A stretch of DNA of 54,474 bases from Burkholderiales bacterium (GCA_016790695.1 JAEUOS010000113.1:1-54474); one strand, 5' to 3'; positions 17,529-26,076 are shown, counted from the first letter of the stretch. Notes: a model not told the origin generated them from the letters alone. Numbers and translations are program-made.

Positions 17529-18776
17529 TTGCCTGCCGCGCCCGCCGAGAAGACGCCGCCCGCCTTTGCCGAGCGGCGCCGCTTCGTGCTGCTGATCGCG
17601 GCGCTGGCGACCATCGGTCCCTTCTCGACCGACACCTTCCTGCCCAGCATCGCCTCGCTGGCCGCCGATCTCGGCGCGAGCGCGCTGCAGGCGCAGCAGA
17701 CCCTGTCGGCCTACATGCTGGGCTTCGGCATCATGAGCCTGTGGCACGGCGCGATTTCCGACGCCGTCGGCCGGCGCCCGGTCATCCTCGCCGGCCTCGC
17801 GGTCTACGCGGCGGCGGCCCTGGTGTGCACCGTCGCACCGTCGATCGACGTCCTGATCGGCGCGCGCTTCGTCCAGGGCCTGTTCGGCGGCGCCGGTTCG
17901 ATCGTCTCGCGCGCGATCATCCGCGACTGCTTCGACGGCCCGCGCGCGCAGCGCCTGATGGCGACGGTGATGCTGCTGTTCGCCGCCGCGCCGGCGGCCG
18001 CGCCGATCATCGGCGGCCAATTGCACCACTGGTGGGGCTGGCGCAGCGTGTTCGCGTTCCTCCTCGTCGGCTCGCTCGCGCTGCTGCTGTGGGTCGCGCG
18101 CGCGCTGCCCGAGACCCATCCGCCCGAGCGCCGCACCGCGCTGGCGGCCGGCGCGCTTGCGCGCGCCTACCTCGCGGTGTTCGCGCGCGCCGAGTTCCTC
18201 TGGCTCGCCTGCGCCATCGCGTTCGCCTTCGCCACCTTCTTCCTCTACGTGATGGCGACCCCGGCATTCATCCTGCGCCACCTCGGCCTGACCGCGACCG
18301 ACTTCGGCTGGTTCTTCGTCCCGGTCGTCGCCGGCATGATGATCGGCGCGACGGCATCCGGGCGCCTGGCGGGACGGCTGTCGAGCCGGCGCACCGCCCA
18401 TCTCGGCTTCGCGATCATGGCGGCGGGCAGCCTCGCCAACCTGGCGCTGCAGTTCGGTGTCGCCCCGGGGATGGCGCCGGGCCCGCTGCTGACCGCCGTC
18501 TCCATCGCGCCGCTGGCGGCGGGCGCGATCGGCCTGGCGATGGTCAGCCCGTCGATCCAGATGCTGCTGATGGACCTGTTCCCCGCGAGCCGCGGCGTGG
18601 TCGCGTCGGTGCAGGGGTTCACCCAGGTGATGGTGGGCGCGGTCGTCGCCGGCATCGTCGCACCGCTGGTCGATGCGACCGCCGCGCGCCTGGCGGCGAC
18701 TGCCACCGCGCTGTTCGTCGCGGCCGCCGCCTGCTGGCTGGTCTATCTGGCGCGGCACCGCCGCGGGCGCCACTAG
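17529..18776 (+). CDS. Bcr/CflA-type MFS drug exporter
   Basis: Inner-membrane proton-driven exporter of the major facilitator superfamily (DHA1, 12 transmembrane segments, 415 residues). The family opening is clear: an early segment FVLLIAALATIGPFSTDTFLPS, then QQTLSAYMLGFG, and the loop GAISDAVGRRPVILAG (motif A), followed by RFVQGLFGGAGSIVSRAIIRD. The substrate is unknown; relatives export bicyclomycin, chloramphenicol or sulfathiazole. The start is the TTG at 17529, which gives a short charged leader before the first helix. No ATG lies suitably upstream, so the start is uncertain by a few codons. It is convergent with the rhodanese gene. Confidence 0.9.
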   Translation: MPAAPAEKTPPAFAERRRFVLLIAALATIGPFSTDTFLPSIASLAADLGASALQAQQTLSAYMLGFGIMSLWHGAISDAVGRRPVILAGLAVYAAAALVCTVAPSIDVLIGARFVQGLFGGAGSIVSRAIIRDCFDGPRAQRLMATVMLLFAAAPAAAPIIGGQLHHWWGWRSVFAFLLVGSLALLLWVARALPETHPPERRTALAAGALARAYLAVFARAEFLWLACAIAFAFATFFLYVMATPAFILRHLGLTATDFGWFFVPVVAGMMIGATASGRLAGRLSSRRTAHLGFAIMAAGSLANLALQFGVAPGMAPGPLLTAVSIAPLAAGAIGLAMVSPSIQMLLMDLFPASRGVVASVQGFTQVMVGAVVAGIVAPLVDATAARLAATATALFVAAAACWLVYLARHRRGRH

Positions 18777-18798
18777 TCAGGCGCGAGCGCCGGCAGCG

Positions 18799-19188
18799 CT
18801 AGAGCTGCTCCCACGGCAGGCCGTCGTGTCGCCAGCCGCTCCTGGTGCCGCGGTGGAAGTTCTCGTCGAGTTCGCCCTCGAACCCGTGCAGCACGTTGGT
18901 GACGTCCGCGAAGCCGTCGGCCTCGAGCGCGCGCGCCGCGTCCAGCGTGCGCTTGCCGGAGCGGCAGATCAGCAGGATCGGGCGGTCCTTGTCCTTGGCC
19001 TCGCGCAGCACCTCACGCGCGAAATCCGGATTGATCGTCCAGTCCGGCGCCTCCTGCCAGGCGACGTGGATGGCGCCGACCGGATGGCCGACATAGAAAT
19101 ACTCGATCTCGCTGCGGCAGTCGATGAGCAGGGCGTCGTCGTGCGCGCGCAGGAAGTCGTAGGCTTCCCGCGGGGTCATGTGCTTCAT
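18799..19188 (-). CDS. Rhodanese-domain sulfurtransferase
   Basis: A single rhodanese domain of 129 residues. The active-site loop CRSGKRT carries the persulfide-forming cysteine, and the domain contains LLIDCRSEIEYFYVGHPVGAIHV and GFADVTNVLHGFEGELD, the usual strands and substrate-binding end. It is cytoplasmic, with no signal peptide. It probably moves sulfane sulfur or works in cyanide/thiosulfate detoxification; the partner is unknown. TATAAT lies 32 bases upstream of the ATG at 19188. Confidence 0.93.
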   Translation of the reverse strand: MKHMTPREAYDFLRAHDDALLIDCRSEIEYFYVGHPVGAIHVAWQEAPDWTINPDFAREVLREAKDKDRPILLICRSGKRTLDAARALEADGFADVTNVLHGFEGELDENFHRGTRSGWRHDGLPWEQL

Positions 19189-19219
19189 CGGTGGTCGGGC
19201 GCGGATCGATGAGCATTTG

Positions 19220-19225
19220 ATTATA
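19220..19225 (-). promoter_or_regulatory. -10 box of the rhodanese gene
   Basis: A perfect TATAAT on the minus strand, 32 bases before the rhodanese ATG, in the only AT-rich patch between this gene and the Gfo/Idh gene. The expected -35 position is GC-rich, so an activator or a weak -35 is likely. Confidence 0.5.
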
Positions 19226-19259
19226 TTCTGCAGCGCCGATGCCGCCCGCGAAGGCGGCC

Positions 19260-20291
19260 TCAGCCTGCCGGCAGGTGCACCGGCATGCCGCGCGCGGCCG
19301 ACGCCAGCAACGCCTCGATCAGGCGGTGCACCGCGAGGGCGGCGCGCCCGCTGGCCAGCGGATCGGTGCCGGCGTCGACCGCGTCGAGGAAGTCGGCGAG
19401 CACCGCGCGATGCGCGTCATGGCTGAACGCCATCGGATCGGCGCCGCCGCCGCCGCCGCCCTGGCTGCCGGCGCGCACCACCGTGCCGTCGTGCAGCTGC
19501 GCCTCGAGCAGCCCGTCGGCAAGCACCGCGGTGCCGCGCGTGCCGACGAGTTCGATGCGCTCGCCGAAGCCGGGGTAGGCGGCGGTGGTCGCCATCACGG
19601 CGCCCAGCGCCCCGTTGGCGAAGCGCAGCGCGCCGGCGACCACGTCCTCGGTCTCCATCCGGTGCAGCGCGGTGGTGCCCGCAAACGCCGTCGCCTGCGA
19701 CACCGCGCCGGCCAGCGAGAGGAACAGGTCGAGCTGATGGATCGCCTGGGTGATCAGCACCCCGCCGCCGTCACGCGCCCGGGTGCCGCGCCCGGGCACG
19801 TCGTAGTAGCTCTGCGGGCGCCACCACGGCACCTGCACGTTGGCGATGGCGAGCGCGCCCAGCGCGCCGGATTCGACCAGCGCCGCCAGACGGCGCGCGC
19901 CGGGCCGGAAGCGATGCTGGAACACCACGCCGAGGCGCACGCCGGCGGCCGCGCAACGTTCGACCAGCGTCTCGCTCTTCGCGAGCGTGACCTCGAGCGG
20001 CTTCTCGAGAAGCACATGCTTGCCGGCCGCGGCACAGCGCGTCGCGAGTTCGAGATGCGTGGCCGGCGGGGTCGCGATGAGCACGCAATTGATGGTCGGG
20101 TCCGCCAGCACGGTCTCGACATCGCGCGTGACCGGGAACGGAAAGCGCGCGGCGAACGACGCGGCGCGTTCGGCCGAGCGCGTGCAGGCCCACGCGACCT
20201 CGACCCGGTCGGCGAGATCCAGCAGGCTCTGCGCGTGGGGCGTCGCCCCCATGCCGAGGCCCACCAGCGCGAGACGATGGCGCGCGCTCAC
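19260..20291 (-). CDS. Gfo/Idh/MocA-family sugar oxidoreductase
   Basis: NAD(P)-dependent dehydrogenase acting on a sugar or cyclitol derivative, about 343 residues from the GTG at 20291. The N-terminal Rossmann domain has LALVGLGMGATPHAQ and IATPPATH; the catalytic lysine is in LLEKPLEVT (family EKP motif), and the C-terminal domain carries the histidine of QAIHQLDLF. A TTG/ATG start further upstream (20336) would add only a low-complexity leader. A palindromic site almost identical to that beside the GntR gene lies 75-93 bases upstream, so this gene is probably controlled by that regulator and belongs to the uronate locus. The exact substrate is unknown. Confidence 0.88.
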   Translation of the reverse strand: MSARHRLALVGLGMGATPHAQSLLDLADRVEVAWACTRSAERAASFAARFPFPVTRDVETVLADPTINCVLIATPPATHLELATRCAAAGKHVLLEKPLEVTLAKSETLVERCAAAGVRLGVVFQHRFRPGARRLAALVESGALGALAIANVQVPWWRPQSYYDVPGRGTRARDGGGVLITQAIHQLDLFLSLAGAVSQATAFAGTTALHRMETEDVVAGALRFANGALGAVMATTAAYPGFGERIELVGTRGTAVLADGLLEAQLHDGTVVRAGSQGGGGGGADPMAFSHDAHRAVLADFLDAVDAGTDPLASGRAALAVHRLIEALLASAARGMPVHLPAG

Positions 20292-20365
20292 GGTGCGTCC
20301 GCCGCCGCCGGCGCGGTCACGTGCGACCGGCGCCACCCGACCCGCGCCTGATCCGCGCTCCAGTC

Positions 20366-20384
20366 ATATGTTGTCATACGACAA
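20366..20384. promoter_or_regulatory. Operator-like palindrome upstream of Gfo/Idh gene (site A)
   Basis: TTGTC-ATAC-GACAA (20371-20384) is a perfect inverted repeat embedded in an AT-rich patch. Read on the minus strand, GTATGA-CA-ACATATGA (20364-20379) matches site B near 21217 (GTATGA-TG-ACATATCA) at 13 of 16 positions. Both have the TTGT/ACAA-like arms seen in operators of FadR/UxuR-type GntR regulators. It is the likely binding site of the neighbouring GntR/FCD protein. Confidence 0.65.
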
Positions 20385-20403
20385 GTGAAGAGCACCCGGC
20401 GCC

Positions 20404-21183
20404 TCACGCGACGTCCCGGGCGGCCTCGTGGGCGCGGCGCAGGCGTTCGCGGCTGTTCGCCAGATGGGTCCGCATCGCGGCGCGCGCCGCCTCCGCGTCC
20501 GCCCGCGCGATCGCGTCGAAGATGTCGTGATGCTCGCGATCGACGCGCAGCAGGTACTCGCGGCGATCGAGTTGCGCCAGCGCGGCCGTGTTGAGCCGGG
20601 AGCGCGGGATGACCATCGTGCCCAGATAGCGCATCAGCTCCGAGAAGTAGCGGTTGCCGGTCGCCAGCGCGATCTGCAGATGGAACCCGAAGTCGTGCTC
20701 GACCGTCCCCTCGCCGCGCGCCACCGCCCCCGCAAACTCGTCGAGCGCCTTGCGCATCGAAATAAGTTGGTGATCACTTCTTCTTTGCGCTGCCAGGGCT
20801 GCAGCTTCTGTTTCCATGCTGATGCGCAGCTCGAGCACGGCCAGGACCTCGGCCATGGCCGACATCAGGTGGGGATCGATGCGGAAATCGGCGCCCTGGC
20901 CGAGTTCGCGCACGAAGGTGCCGACGCCATGATGGGTCTCGGTGAGACCGGCCGCCGACAGGCGCGACAGCGCCTCGCGCACCACCGTGCGCGACACGCC
21001 GTGCGCGGCGATGATCTCGGCCTCGGTCGGCAGCTTGCTGCCGACCGGGATCTCGCCGCTGCGGATGCGGGCGCTCAGGCGGTCGACCAGCTGCTGGGTC
21101 AGGGAGGTGCCGCGGCGCACGCGCGTCGGTGCGCCGCGCCCGGAATTGACGCGGATCGATTCGGCAGTTGCCCCGCTTGACAT
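20404..21183 (-). CDS. GntR-family regulator with FCD domain
   Basis: Transcription factor of 259 residues, probably a repressor released by a sugar acid. The N-terminal winged helix-turn-helix covers about residues 20-85 (GEIPVGSKLPTEAEIIAAHGVSRTVVREALSRL in part). The C-terminal all-helical FCD domain follows, with metal/ligand residues suggested by HDFGFHLQIALATGN and HHDIFDAIARAD. The start is the ATG at 21183; longer frames upstream run through the divergent gene. It sits between two copies of an operator-like sequence, so it should control itself, the divergent Bug-udh-TRAP run and the downstream Gfo/Idh gene. A patch of about 60 bases at 20761-20820 has only about 48% GC. Confidence 0.92.
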   Translation of the reverse strand: MSSGATAESIRVNSGRGAPTRVRRGTSLTQQLVDRLSARIRSGEIPVGSKLPTEAEIIAAHGVSRTVVREALSRLSAAGLTETHHGVGTFVRELGQGADFRIDPHLMSAMAEVLAVLELRISMETEAAALAAQRRSDHQLISMRKALDEFAGAVARGEGTVEHDFGFHLQIALATGNRYFSELMRYLGTMVIPRSRLNTAALAQLDRREYLLRVDREHHDIFDAIARADAEAARAAMRTHLANSRERLRRAHEAARDVA

Positions 21184-21216
21184 GGCTGGCGAAGCCCAAG
21201 GATAATCCAACAGGTT

Positions 21217-21232
21217 GTATGATGACATATCA
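21217..21232. promoter_or_regulatory. Operator-like site between GntR gene and uronate run (site B)
   Basis: GTATGA-TG-ACATATCA lies 34-49 bases upstream of the GntR ATG and 64-79 bases upstream of the Bug GTG, within a short AT-rich tract. It matches site A (near 20366, opposite strand) at 13 of 16 positions. Its place in the divergent promoter region fits joint control of both directions. Confidence 0.65.
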
Positions 21233-21295
21233 CTAAATTTCGAGCAAGCGGCGCATCGCGCCGGCCCACGCCAAGAACGCCAAGGACCCCCCGCC

Positions 21296-22270
21296 GTGAT
21301 TCCCCTCGTCACCCGTCTGGTCGGCATCGTCCTCTGCGCCGCCTGCGCCGCGGCCGGCGCGCAGACCTTTTCCGCCAAGCCGGTCCGCATCGTCGTGCCG
21401 TTCGCCCCGGGCGGCACCTCCGACGTCCTCGCGCGCCTGCTCGGCCCGCGACTCGGCGACGCGCTCGGCACCACGGTCGTGGTCGAGAACAAGCCGGGCG
21501 CCAACGGCAACATCGGGGCCGAGCAGGTGGCCAAGTCGGCGCCCGACGGCCACAGCCTGGTCCTGATGGACGTCGGCAACCTCGCGATCAGCCCGGCGAT
21601 CTTCCCCAAGCTGCCGTTCAGCGTCGGGCGCGACTTCGCACCCGTGACCCTGATCTCCTACACCCCGCACCTGCTGGTGGTGCGGCCCGACCTCGGCGTG
21701 GCCCGGGTCGCGGACCTGATCGCGATGGCGCGCGCCCATCCGGGCAAGCTCAATTACGCCACCACCGGCCTGGGCAGCGCGCCGCACATGGCCGGCCTGC
21801 TCCTGGCCGTCAGCCACGACCTCAAGTGGGTCGACATCAGCGGCAAGGGCGGCGCCGACTCGATCATGCACGTCATGTCCGGCCAGGCCGACCTGCTGTT
21901 CAACGGCATGGTCGCCACGCTGCCGCACGTCAAGAGCGGCAAGCTGCGGCTCCTCGCGGTATCGAGCGAGAAGCGGGTCGCCGCGCTGCCGGAGGTGCCG
22001 ACGGTCGCCGAGGCCACCGGCGCGAAGAACTTCGTCACCGGCTCCTGGCAGGGCCTGCTCGCGCCGGCCGGCACCCCGAAGCCGGCGCTCGACCGGCTGC
22101 AGGCCGAGATCGCGCGCCTGTTCAAGGTGCCGGAGGTGGCCGAGCGCCTGGCGGCGCTCGGCGCCGACCCGGTCGGCAACCGGCCCGAGGAAATGGCGGC
22201 CTGGCTGGGCAACGAGATGCAGCGCTGGTCCGAGGTCGTGCGCCGCACCGGCTTCCGGCTCGAGCAATAG
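21296..22270 (+). CDS. Bug/TctC-family solute-binding protein of the uronate locus
   Basis: Periplasmic receptor of 324 residues. The GTG at 21296 follows AAGGA and begins a signal peptide (VTRLVGIVLCAACAAAGAQ). The mature part has PVRIVVPFAPGGTSDVLAR, VVVENKPGANGNIGAEQ and APDGHSL. It is the first gene of the rightward run toward udh (22 bases apart) and is directly next to the operator between it and the GntR gene, so the ligand is likely a sugar acid such as a hexuronate or aldarate. No TctAB partner is present, while a complete TRAP transporter lies in the same run; the Bug protein may serve an unlinked TctAB pair or sensing. Confidence 0.92.
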   Translation: MIPLVTRLVGIVLCAACAAAGAQTFSAKPVRIVVPFAPGGTSDVLARLLGPRLGDALGTTVVVENKPGANGNIGAEQVAKSAPDGHSLVLMDVGNLAISPAIFPKLPFSVGRDFAPVTLISYTPHLLVVRPDLGVARVADLIAMARAHPGKLNYATTGLGSAPHMAGLLLAVSHDLKWVDISGKGGADSIMHVMSGQADLLFNGMVATLPHVKSGKLRLLAVSSEKRVAALPEVPTVAEATGAKNFVTGSWQGLLAPAGTPKPALDRLQAEIARLFKVPEVAERLAALGADPVGNRPEEMAAWLGNEMQRWSEVVRRTGFRLEQ

Positions 22271-22292
22271 GCCGCCGCCGGGAGCCGCCGCC

Positions 22293-23102
22293 ATGTCCGC
22301 CGCGCACGCCTTCGACCGCCTGCTGCTGACCGGCGCCGCCGGCGGCATCGGCCGCGAGATGCGGCCGCGCCTGCGCGCCCTGGCGCGCATCCTGCGCGTG
22401 TCCGACATCGCGCCGCTGGGCGCGGCCGCCGCCGGCGAGGAGCTCGCGCCCTGCGATCTCGCCGACCGCGACGCCGTCCACGGGCTCCTCGCCGGCGTCG
22501 ACGCCGTCGTCCACCTCGGCGGCGTCTCGGTCGAGCGCCCGTACCTCGAGATCCTCGGACCCAACATCGCCGGCCTCGCGCATCTCTACGAGGCGGCGCG
22601 CATCCACGGCGTGCGCCGCATCGTCTTCGCCAGCTCCAACCACGTGATCGGCTTCTACCCGCGCTCCCGGACCATCGACGCCGACGACCCGCCGCGCCCG
22701 GACAGCTTCTACGGCGTCTCGAAGGCGTTCGGCGAGAACCTGTCGCGCTTCTACTACGACCGCTACGGCCTCGAGACCGTGTGCGTGCGCATCGGCTCGT
22801 GCTTCCCCGAGCCCCGGGACCGGCGCATGCTCGCGACCTGGATCTCGATCGACGACCTGACCGAGCTGGTGCGTCTCGGCCTGACCGTGCCGTCGGTCGG
22901 GCACACCATCGTCTTCGGCGCCTCGGACAACCGCGACAAGTGGTGGGACAACAGCGCCGCCGCGCACCTGGGCTTCGTGCCGCGCGAGAGTTCGGAGAAG
23001 TTCCGCGCCGCCGTCGAGGCACGCTCCCCGGCGGGCGACCCGGCGACGCGCGCCGCGCGGATGCAGGGCGGCCCCTATGTCGAGATGGGTCCCTTCTATT
23101 GA
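22293..23102 (+). CDS. udh: Uronate dehydrogenase
   Basis: NAD-dependent short-chain dehydrogenase that oxidises D-galacturonate or D-glucuronate to the aldaro-1,5-lactone, the first step of the oxidative uronate pathway. Features of the 269-residue protein: nucleotide loop TGAAGGIG (G14, G17, G20), DLADRDAV, VVHLGGVSVE, FASSNHVIGFYP, the catalytic YGVSK (Y140, K144), VRIGSCFPEP, and the ending WWDNSAAAHLGF. This order and spacing closely match Agrobacterium Udh as I remember it, including the SSNH and GSC substrate-binding segments, and the length is right. Its TRAP, dehydratase and lactonase neighbours support the call. Confidence 0.92.
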   Translation: MSAAHAFDRLLLTGAAGGIGREMRPRLRALARILRVSDIAPLGAAAAGEELAPCDLADRDAVHGLLAGVDAVVHLGGVSVERPYLEILGPNIAGLAHLYEAARIHGVRRIVFASSNHVIGFYPRSRTIDADDPPRPDSFYGVSKAFGENLSRFYYDRYGLETVCVRIGSCFPEPRDRRMLATWISIDDLTELVRLGLTVPSVGHTIVFGASDNRDKWWDNSAAAHLGFVPRESSEKFRAAVEARSPAGDPATRAARMQGGPYVEMGPFY

Positions 23103-23157
23103 GTCGCGCCTCCCTCCCCGCGCGCCCGACGCCCTGGCCGTTCCGGCGGCGACGCGC

Positions 23158-23163
23158 TATCTT
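23158..23163 (+). promoter_or_regulatory. Possible -10 box for dctPQM
   Basis: TATCTT in GC-rich surroundings, 33 bases before the dctP ATG, in the 93-base gap after udh. No -35 box is obvious. It could allow extra transcription of the transporter genes; no copy of the GntR operator is seen in this gap. Confidence 0.3.
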
Positions 23164-23195
23164 TGCCGTCCGCCCAACCAACCAAGGAGACAAGC

Positions 23196-24182
23196 ATGAA
23201 ACGACGTGACGTGATCCGCGCCGGCGCCGCCGCCGCGCTCGGGGCCGCCCTGCCCGCCGGCGGCGTCCTGGCCCAGCAGAAGGTGGTGTGGAAGGCTTCC
23301 GACGTGCACCCGCTCGGCTATCCGACCGTGGAAGCCATCGTGCGCATGGGCAGGAAGCTCGAGGCCGCCACCAACGGCCGCATCTCGATCCAGATGTTTC
23401 CGGCGATGCAGCTGGGCGGCGAGAAGGAGATGATCGAGCAGGCCCAGGTCGGCGCGCTGCAGATCGCCCGCATCTCGGTCGGGGCGATGGGCCCGGTGGT
23501 CGACGACCTCAACGTGTTCAACCTGCCGTTCGTCTTCCGCGACGAGGCGCACATGCGCAAGGTCATCGACGGCCCGATCGGGCAGGACCTGCTCGAGCGC
23601 ATGTCCGCCGGCACCTCGCGCCTGATCGCGCTGGGCTGGATGGATGCCGGCACGCGCAACGTCTACGCGAACAAGCCGGCCGCCAAGCCCGCGGACCTCA
23701 AGGGCATGAAGATCCGCATGATGGGCAACCCGCTGTTCGTCGAGACCATGAACGCGATGGGCGGCAACGGCGTGGCGATGGGCTTCAACGAACTGTTCCA
23801 GGCGCTGCAGACCGGCGTGGTCGACGGCGCCGAGAACAACCCGCCGACGCTGCTCGCGCAGAACCACTACACCGTCTCGAAGGTGTACAGCCTGACCGGC
23901 CACCTGATCATTCCCGAGATCTTCGTCTTCTCGCGGCGCACCTGGGACGCGCTGTCGAAGGAGGACCAGGCGCTGGTCCGGAAGGTCTCGCGCGAGGCGC
24001 AGATCGAGCAGCGCCAGCTGTGGGATGCCTACACCGGCGAGGCCGAGGCCAAGCTCAAGGCGGCCGGCGTGCAGTTCGTGGCGGCCGACAAGGCGGCGTT
24101 CTACAAGGCCACCCAGCCGATCCGCGACAAGTACGGCGCCAAGTACGCCGCCATCCTCAAGCGCATCGAGGACACCAAGTAG
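23196..24182 (+). CDS. dctP: TRAP transporter substrate-binding protein DctP
   Basis: Periplasmic receptor of a TRAP (DctPQM) transporter, 328 residues from the ATG at 23196, preceded by AAGGAGA. The N-terminus MKRRDVIRAGAAAALGAALPA has a twin-arginine-like pattern, so export may be by Tat. DctP-family features follow: VWKASDVHPLGYPT, GRISIQMFPAMQLGGEKEMIEQ, FNLPFVFRDEAH and the conserved arginine segment LKGMKIRMMGNPL that clamps the carboxylate of the ligand. The context (udh before, GarD-type dehydratase after) points to a hexuronate or aldarate as ligand. Confidence 0.93.
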   Translation: MKRRDVIRAGAAAALGAALPAGGVLAQQKVVWKASDVHPLGYPTVEAIVRMGRKLEAATNGRISIQMFPAMQLGGEKEMIEQAQVGALQIARISVGAMGPVVDDLNVFNLPFVFRDEAHMRKVIDGPIGQDLLERMSAGTSRLIALGWMDAGTRNVYANKPAAKPADLKGMKIRMMGNPLFVETMNAMGGNGVAMGFNELFQALQTGVVDGAENNPPTLLAQNHYTVSKVYSLTGHLIIPEIFVFSRRTWDALSKEDQALVRKVSREAQIEQRQLWDAYTGEAEAKLKAAGVQFVAADKAAFYKATQPIRDKYGAKYAAILKRIEDTK

Positions 24183-24256
24183 GCGCATCCGCCCGCCGTC
24201 CGTTCCGCCCGCGCGGCCCCGCCCGCGCGGGCACGACCCCCGCAGGAGCATCCGCC

Positions 24257-24781
24257 ATGACCGCCAAAGCGCGTTATGCCAGGGCGATGGAGGCGCTTTA
24301 CCTCGCCTGCATCGTCCTCTCCGGGCTCGCCATCGTGGTGATCACGCTGATCATCCCGTTCGGCGTGTTCATGCGCTACGTGATGAACAACCCGCAGTCG
24401 TGGCCGGAGCCGGCGGCGGTGGTGATGATGGTGATGTTCTCCTTCATCGGCGGCGCGGCGGTGTTCCGCGCCAACGTCCACATCGCCGTCGAGGCGCTGC
24501 TCAACGCGGTCGGCGCCGGGACGCGCAGGGCGATGCTGGTCGGCGTCGACCTGTGCATGGCCGCGATGGCGCTGTTCATGACCGGCTACGGCGCGCACCT
24601 GTGCGTGATCACCTGGAACCAGAGCATGGCCGAGTTCCCCGGCCTGCCGGTCGGCATCGTCTACATGCCGATCCCGGTGGCCGGCGCGCTGACCCTGCTG
24701 TTCCTGTTCGAGCGGGTGTGGGCGGGTCCGCCGCCGCGCACCTCGGTCATGTACAGCGACGGCGAAGCCGAACTGGAGTAG
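24257..24781 (+). CDS. dctQ: TRAP transporter small membrane subunit DctQ
   Basis: A 174-residue inner-membrane protein with four hydrophobic segments (about 15-37, 50-70, 92-112 and 130-150), as expected for DctQ. The motif WPEPAAVVMMVMFSFIGGAAVFR after the second segment and VHIAVEALL are typical. The ATG at 24257 follows CAGGAG. The gene lies between dctP and dctM, and only 4 bases separate it from dctM. It pairs with DctM to form the sodium-driven translocator. Confidence 0.92.
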   Translation: MTAKARYARAMEALYLACIVLSGLAIVVITLIIPFGVFMRYVMNNPQSWPEPAAVVMMVMFSFIGGAAVFRANVHIAVEALLNAVGAGTRRAMLVGVDLCMAAMALFMTGYGAHLCVITWNQSMAEFPGLPVGIVYMPIPVAGALTLLFLFERVWAGPPPRTSVMYSDGEAELE

Positions 24782-24785
24782 GGCC

Positions 24786-26066
24786 ATGGACGTTCTGGTG
24801 TTGCTGGGCTCGTTCGCGCTCCTGTGCGCCCTCGGTGTGCCGGTGGCCTACGCGCTCGGGCTGGCGGCGATCTGCGGCGCCTGGTGGATCGACATTCCGC
24901 TCGAGGCGATCATGCTCAAGATCTCCGACGGCACCGACGACTTCGCCCTGCTCGCGATCCCGTTCTTCGTGCTCGCCGGCGCCATCATGGCCGAGGGCGG
25001 CATGGCGGCGCGCCTGATCAACCTCGCGCGCGTGTTCGTCGGCTTCATCCGCGGCGGGCTGGCGCTGGTCAACATCATGGCCTCTTCGCTGTTCGGCTGC
25101 ATCTCCGGGTCGTCGGTGGCCGACACCTCGGCGATCGGCTCGGTGATGATCCCGCAGATGGTCAAGGCGGGCTTCCCGCGCGTGTTCGCCACCAACGTCA
25201 CGATCTGCGGCTCGGTGCAGGCGCTCCTGATCCCGCCCTCGCACAACGCGGTGATCTATTCGCTCGCCGCCGGCGGCACGGTGTCGGTGGCGCACCTGTT
25301 CCTGGCGGGGGTGATCCCGGGGCTGCTCTTCGCCGTCTGCCTGATCGGGCTGGTGCTGTGGGTGTCGCACAAGCGCGACTACCCGAAGGGCGAGCCGGTG
25401 GCGCTCGCGGACGTGCCGCGGATCGTGATCGAGGCGCTCTGGGGCCTGGTCACCGTGGTCATCATCATGGGCGGCATCCTGTCCGGGGTGTTCACGCCCA
25501 CCGAGTCCGCGGCGGTGGCCTGCGTCTACGCCTTCCTCGTCACCTTCCTGGTCTACCGCGACTACAAGTGGCGCGACCTGCCGCACCTGGTGCACCGCGT
25601 GGTCAAGACCGTGGCGATGGTGATGATGCTGATCGGCTTCTCGGTCGCCTTCGGCTACATGATGGCGCTGATGCAGATCCCGGCGAAGGTGACGCAGTTC
25701 TTCCTGTCGATCTCCGACAACAAGTACGTCTTCCTGCTGCTGGTCAACCTCCTGCTCCTGCTGCTGGGCACCTTCATGGACCTGGCGCCGATGCTGCTCA
25801 TCTGCACGCCGATCTTCATGCCGGTGATCGCCAAGCTCGGCATCGACCCGGTGCACTTCGGCATGATCATGATCCTGAACCTCGGCATCGGGCTCATCAC
25901 GCCGCCGGTCGGGCCGACGCTGTTCGTCGGCTGCGCCGTCGGCAAGGTGACCATGGAGCAGGTCTCGCGCGAGCTGTGGCCGTTCTACGGCGCGATGTGC
26001 GTGGCCCTGCTGCTGGTGACCTACGTCCCGGCGCTGTCGCTGTGGCTGCCCGGGCTGATGAAGTAG
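24786..26066 (+). CDS. dctM: TRAP transporter large membrane subunit DctM
   Basis: The ion-coupled permease of the TRAP system, 426 residues with about 12 membrane segments. Signature stretches are visible: FFVLAGAIMAEGGMAARLI, GSSVADTSAIGSVMIPQM (the conserved reentrant region), PPSHNAVIYSLAAGG and the second inverted half with LGIGLITPPVGPTLFVG. It follows dctQ almost directly and should be translated with it. Together with dctP/dctQ it gives complete uptake for the sugar acids handled by udh and garD. Confidence 0.95.
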   Translation: MDVLVLLGSFALLCALGVPVAYALGLAAICGAWWIDIPLEAIMLKISDGTDDFALLAIPFFVLAGAIMAEGGMAARLINLARVFVGFIRGGLALVNIMASSLFGCISGSSVADTSAIGSVMIPQMVKAGFPRVFATNVTICGSVQALLIPPSHNAVIYSLAAGGTVSVAHLFLAGVIPGLLFAVCLIGLVLWVSHKRDYPKGEPVALADVPRIVIEALWGLVTVVIIMGGILSGVFTPTESAAVACVYAFLVTFLVYRDYKWRDLPHLVHRVVKTVAMVMMLIGFSVAFGYMMALMQIPAKVTQFFLSISDNKYVFLLLVNLLLLLLGTFMDLAPMLLICTPIFMPVIAKLGIDPVHFGMIMILNLGIGLITPPVGPTLFVGCAVGKVTMEQVSRELWPFYGAMCVALLLVTYVPALSLWLPGLMK

Positions 26067-26076
26067 CCGCGCCAAA

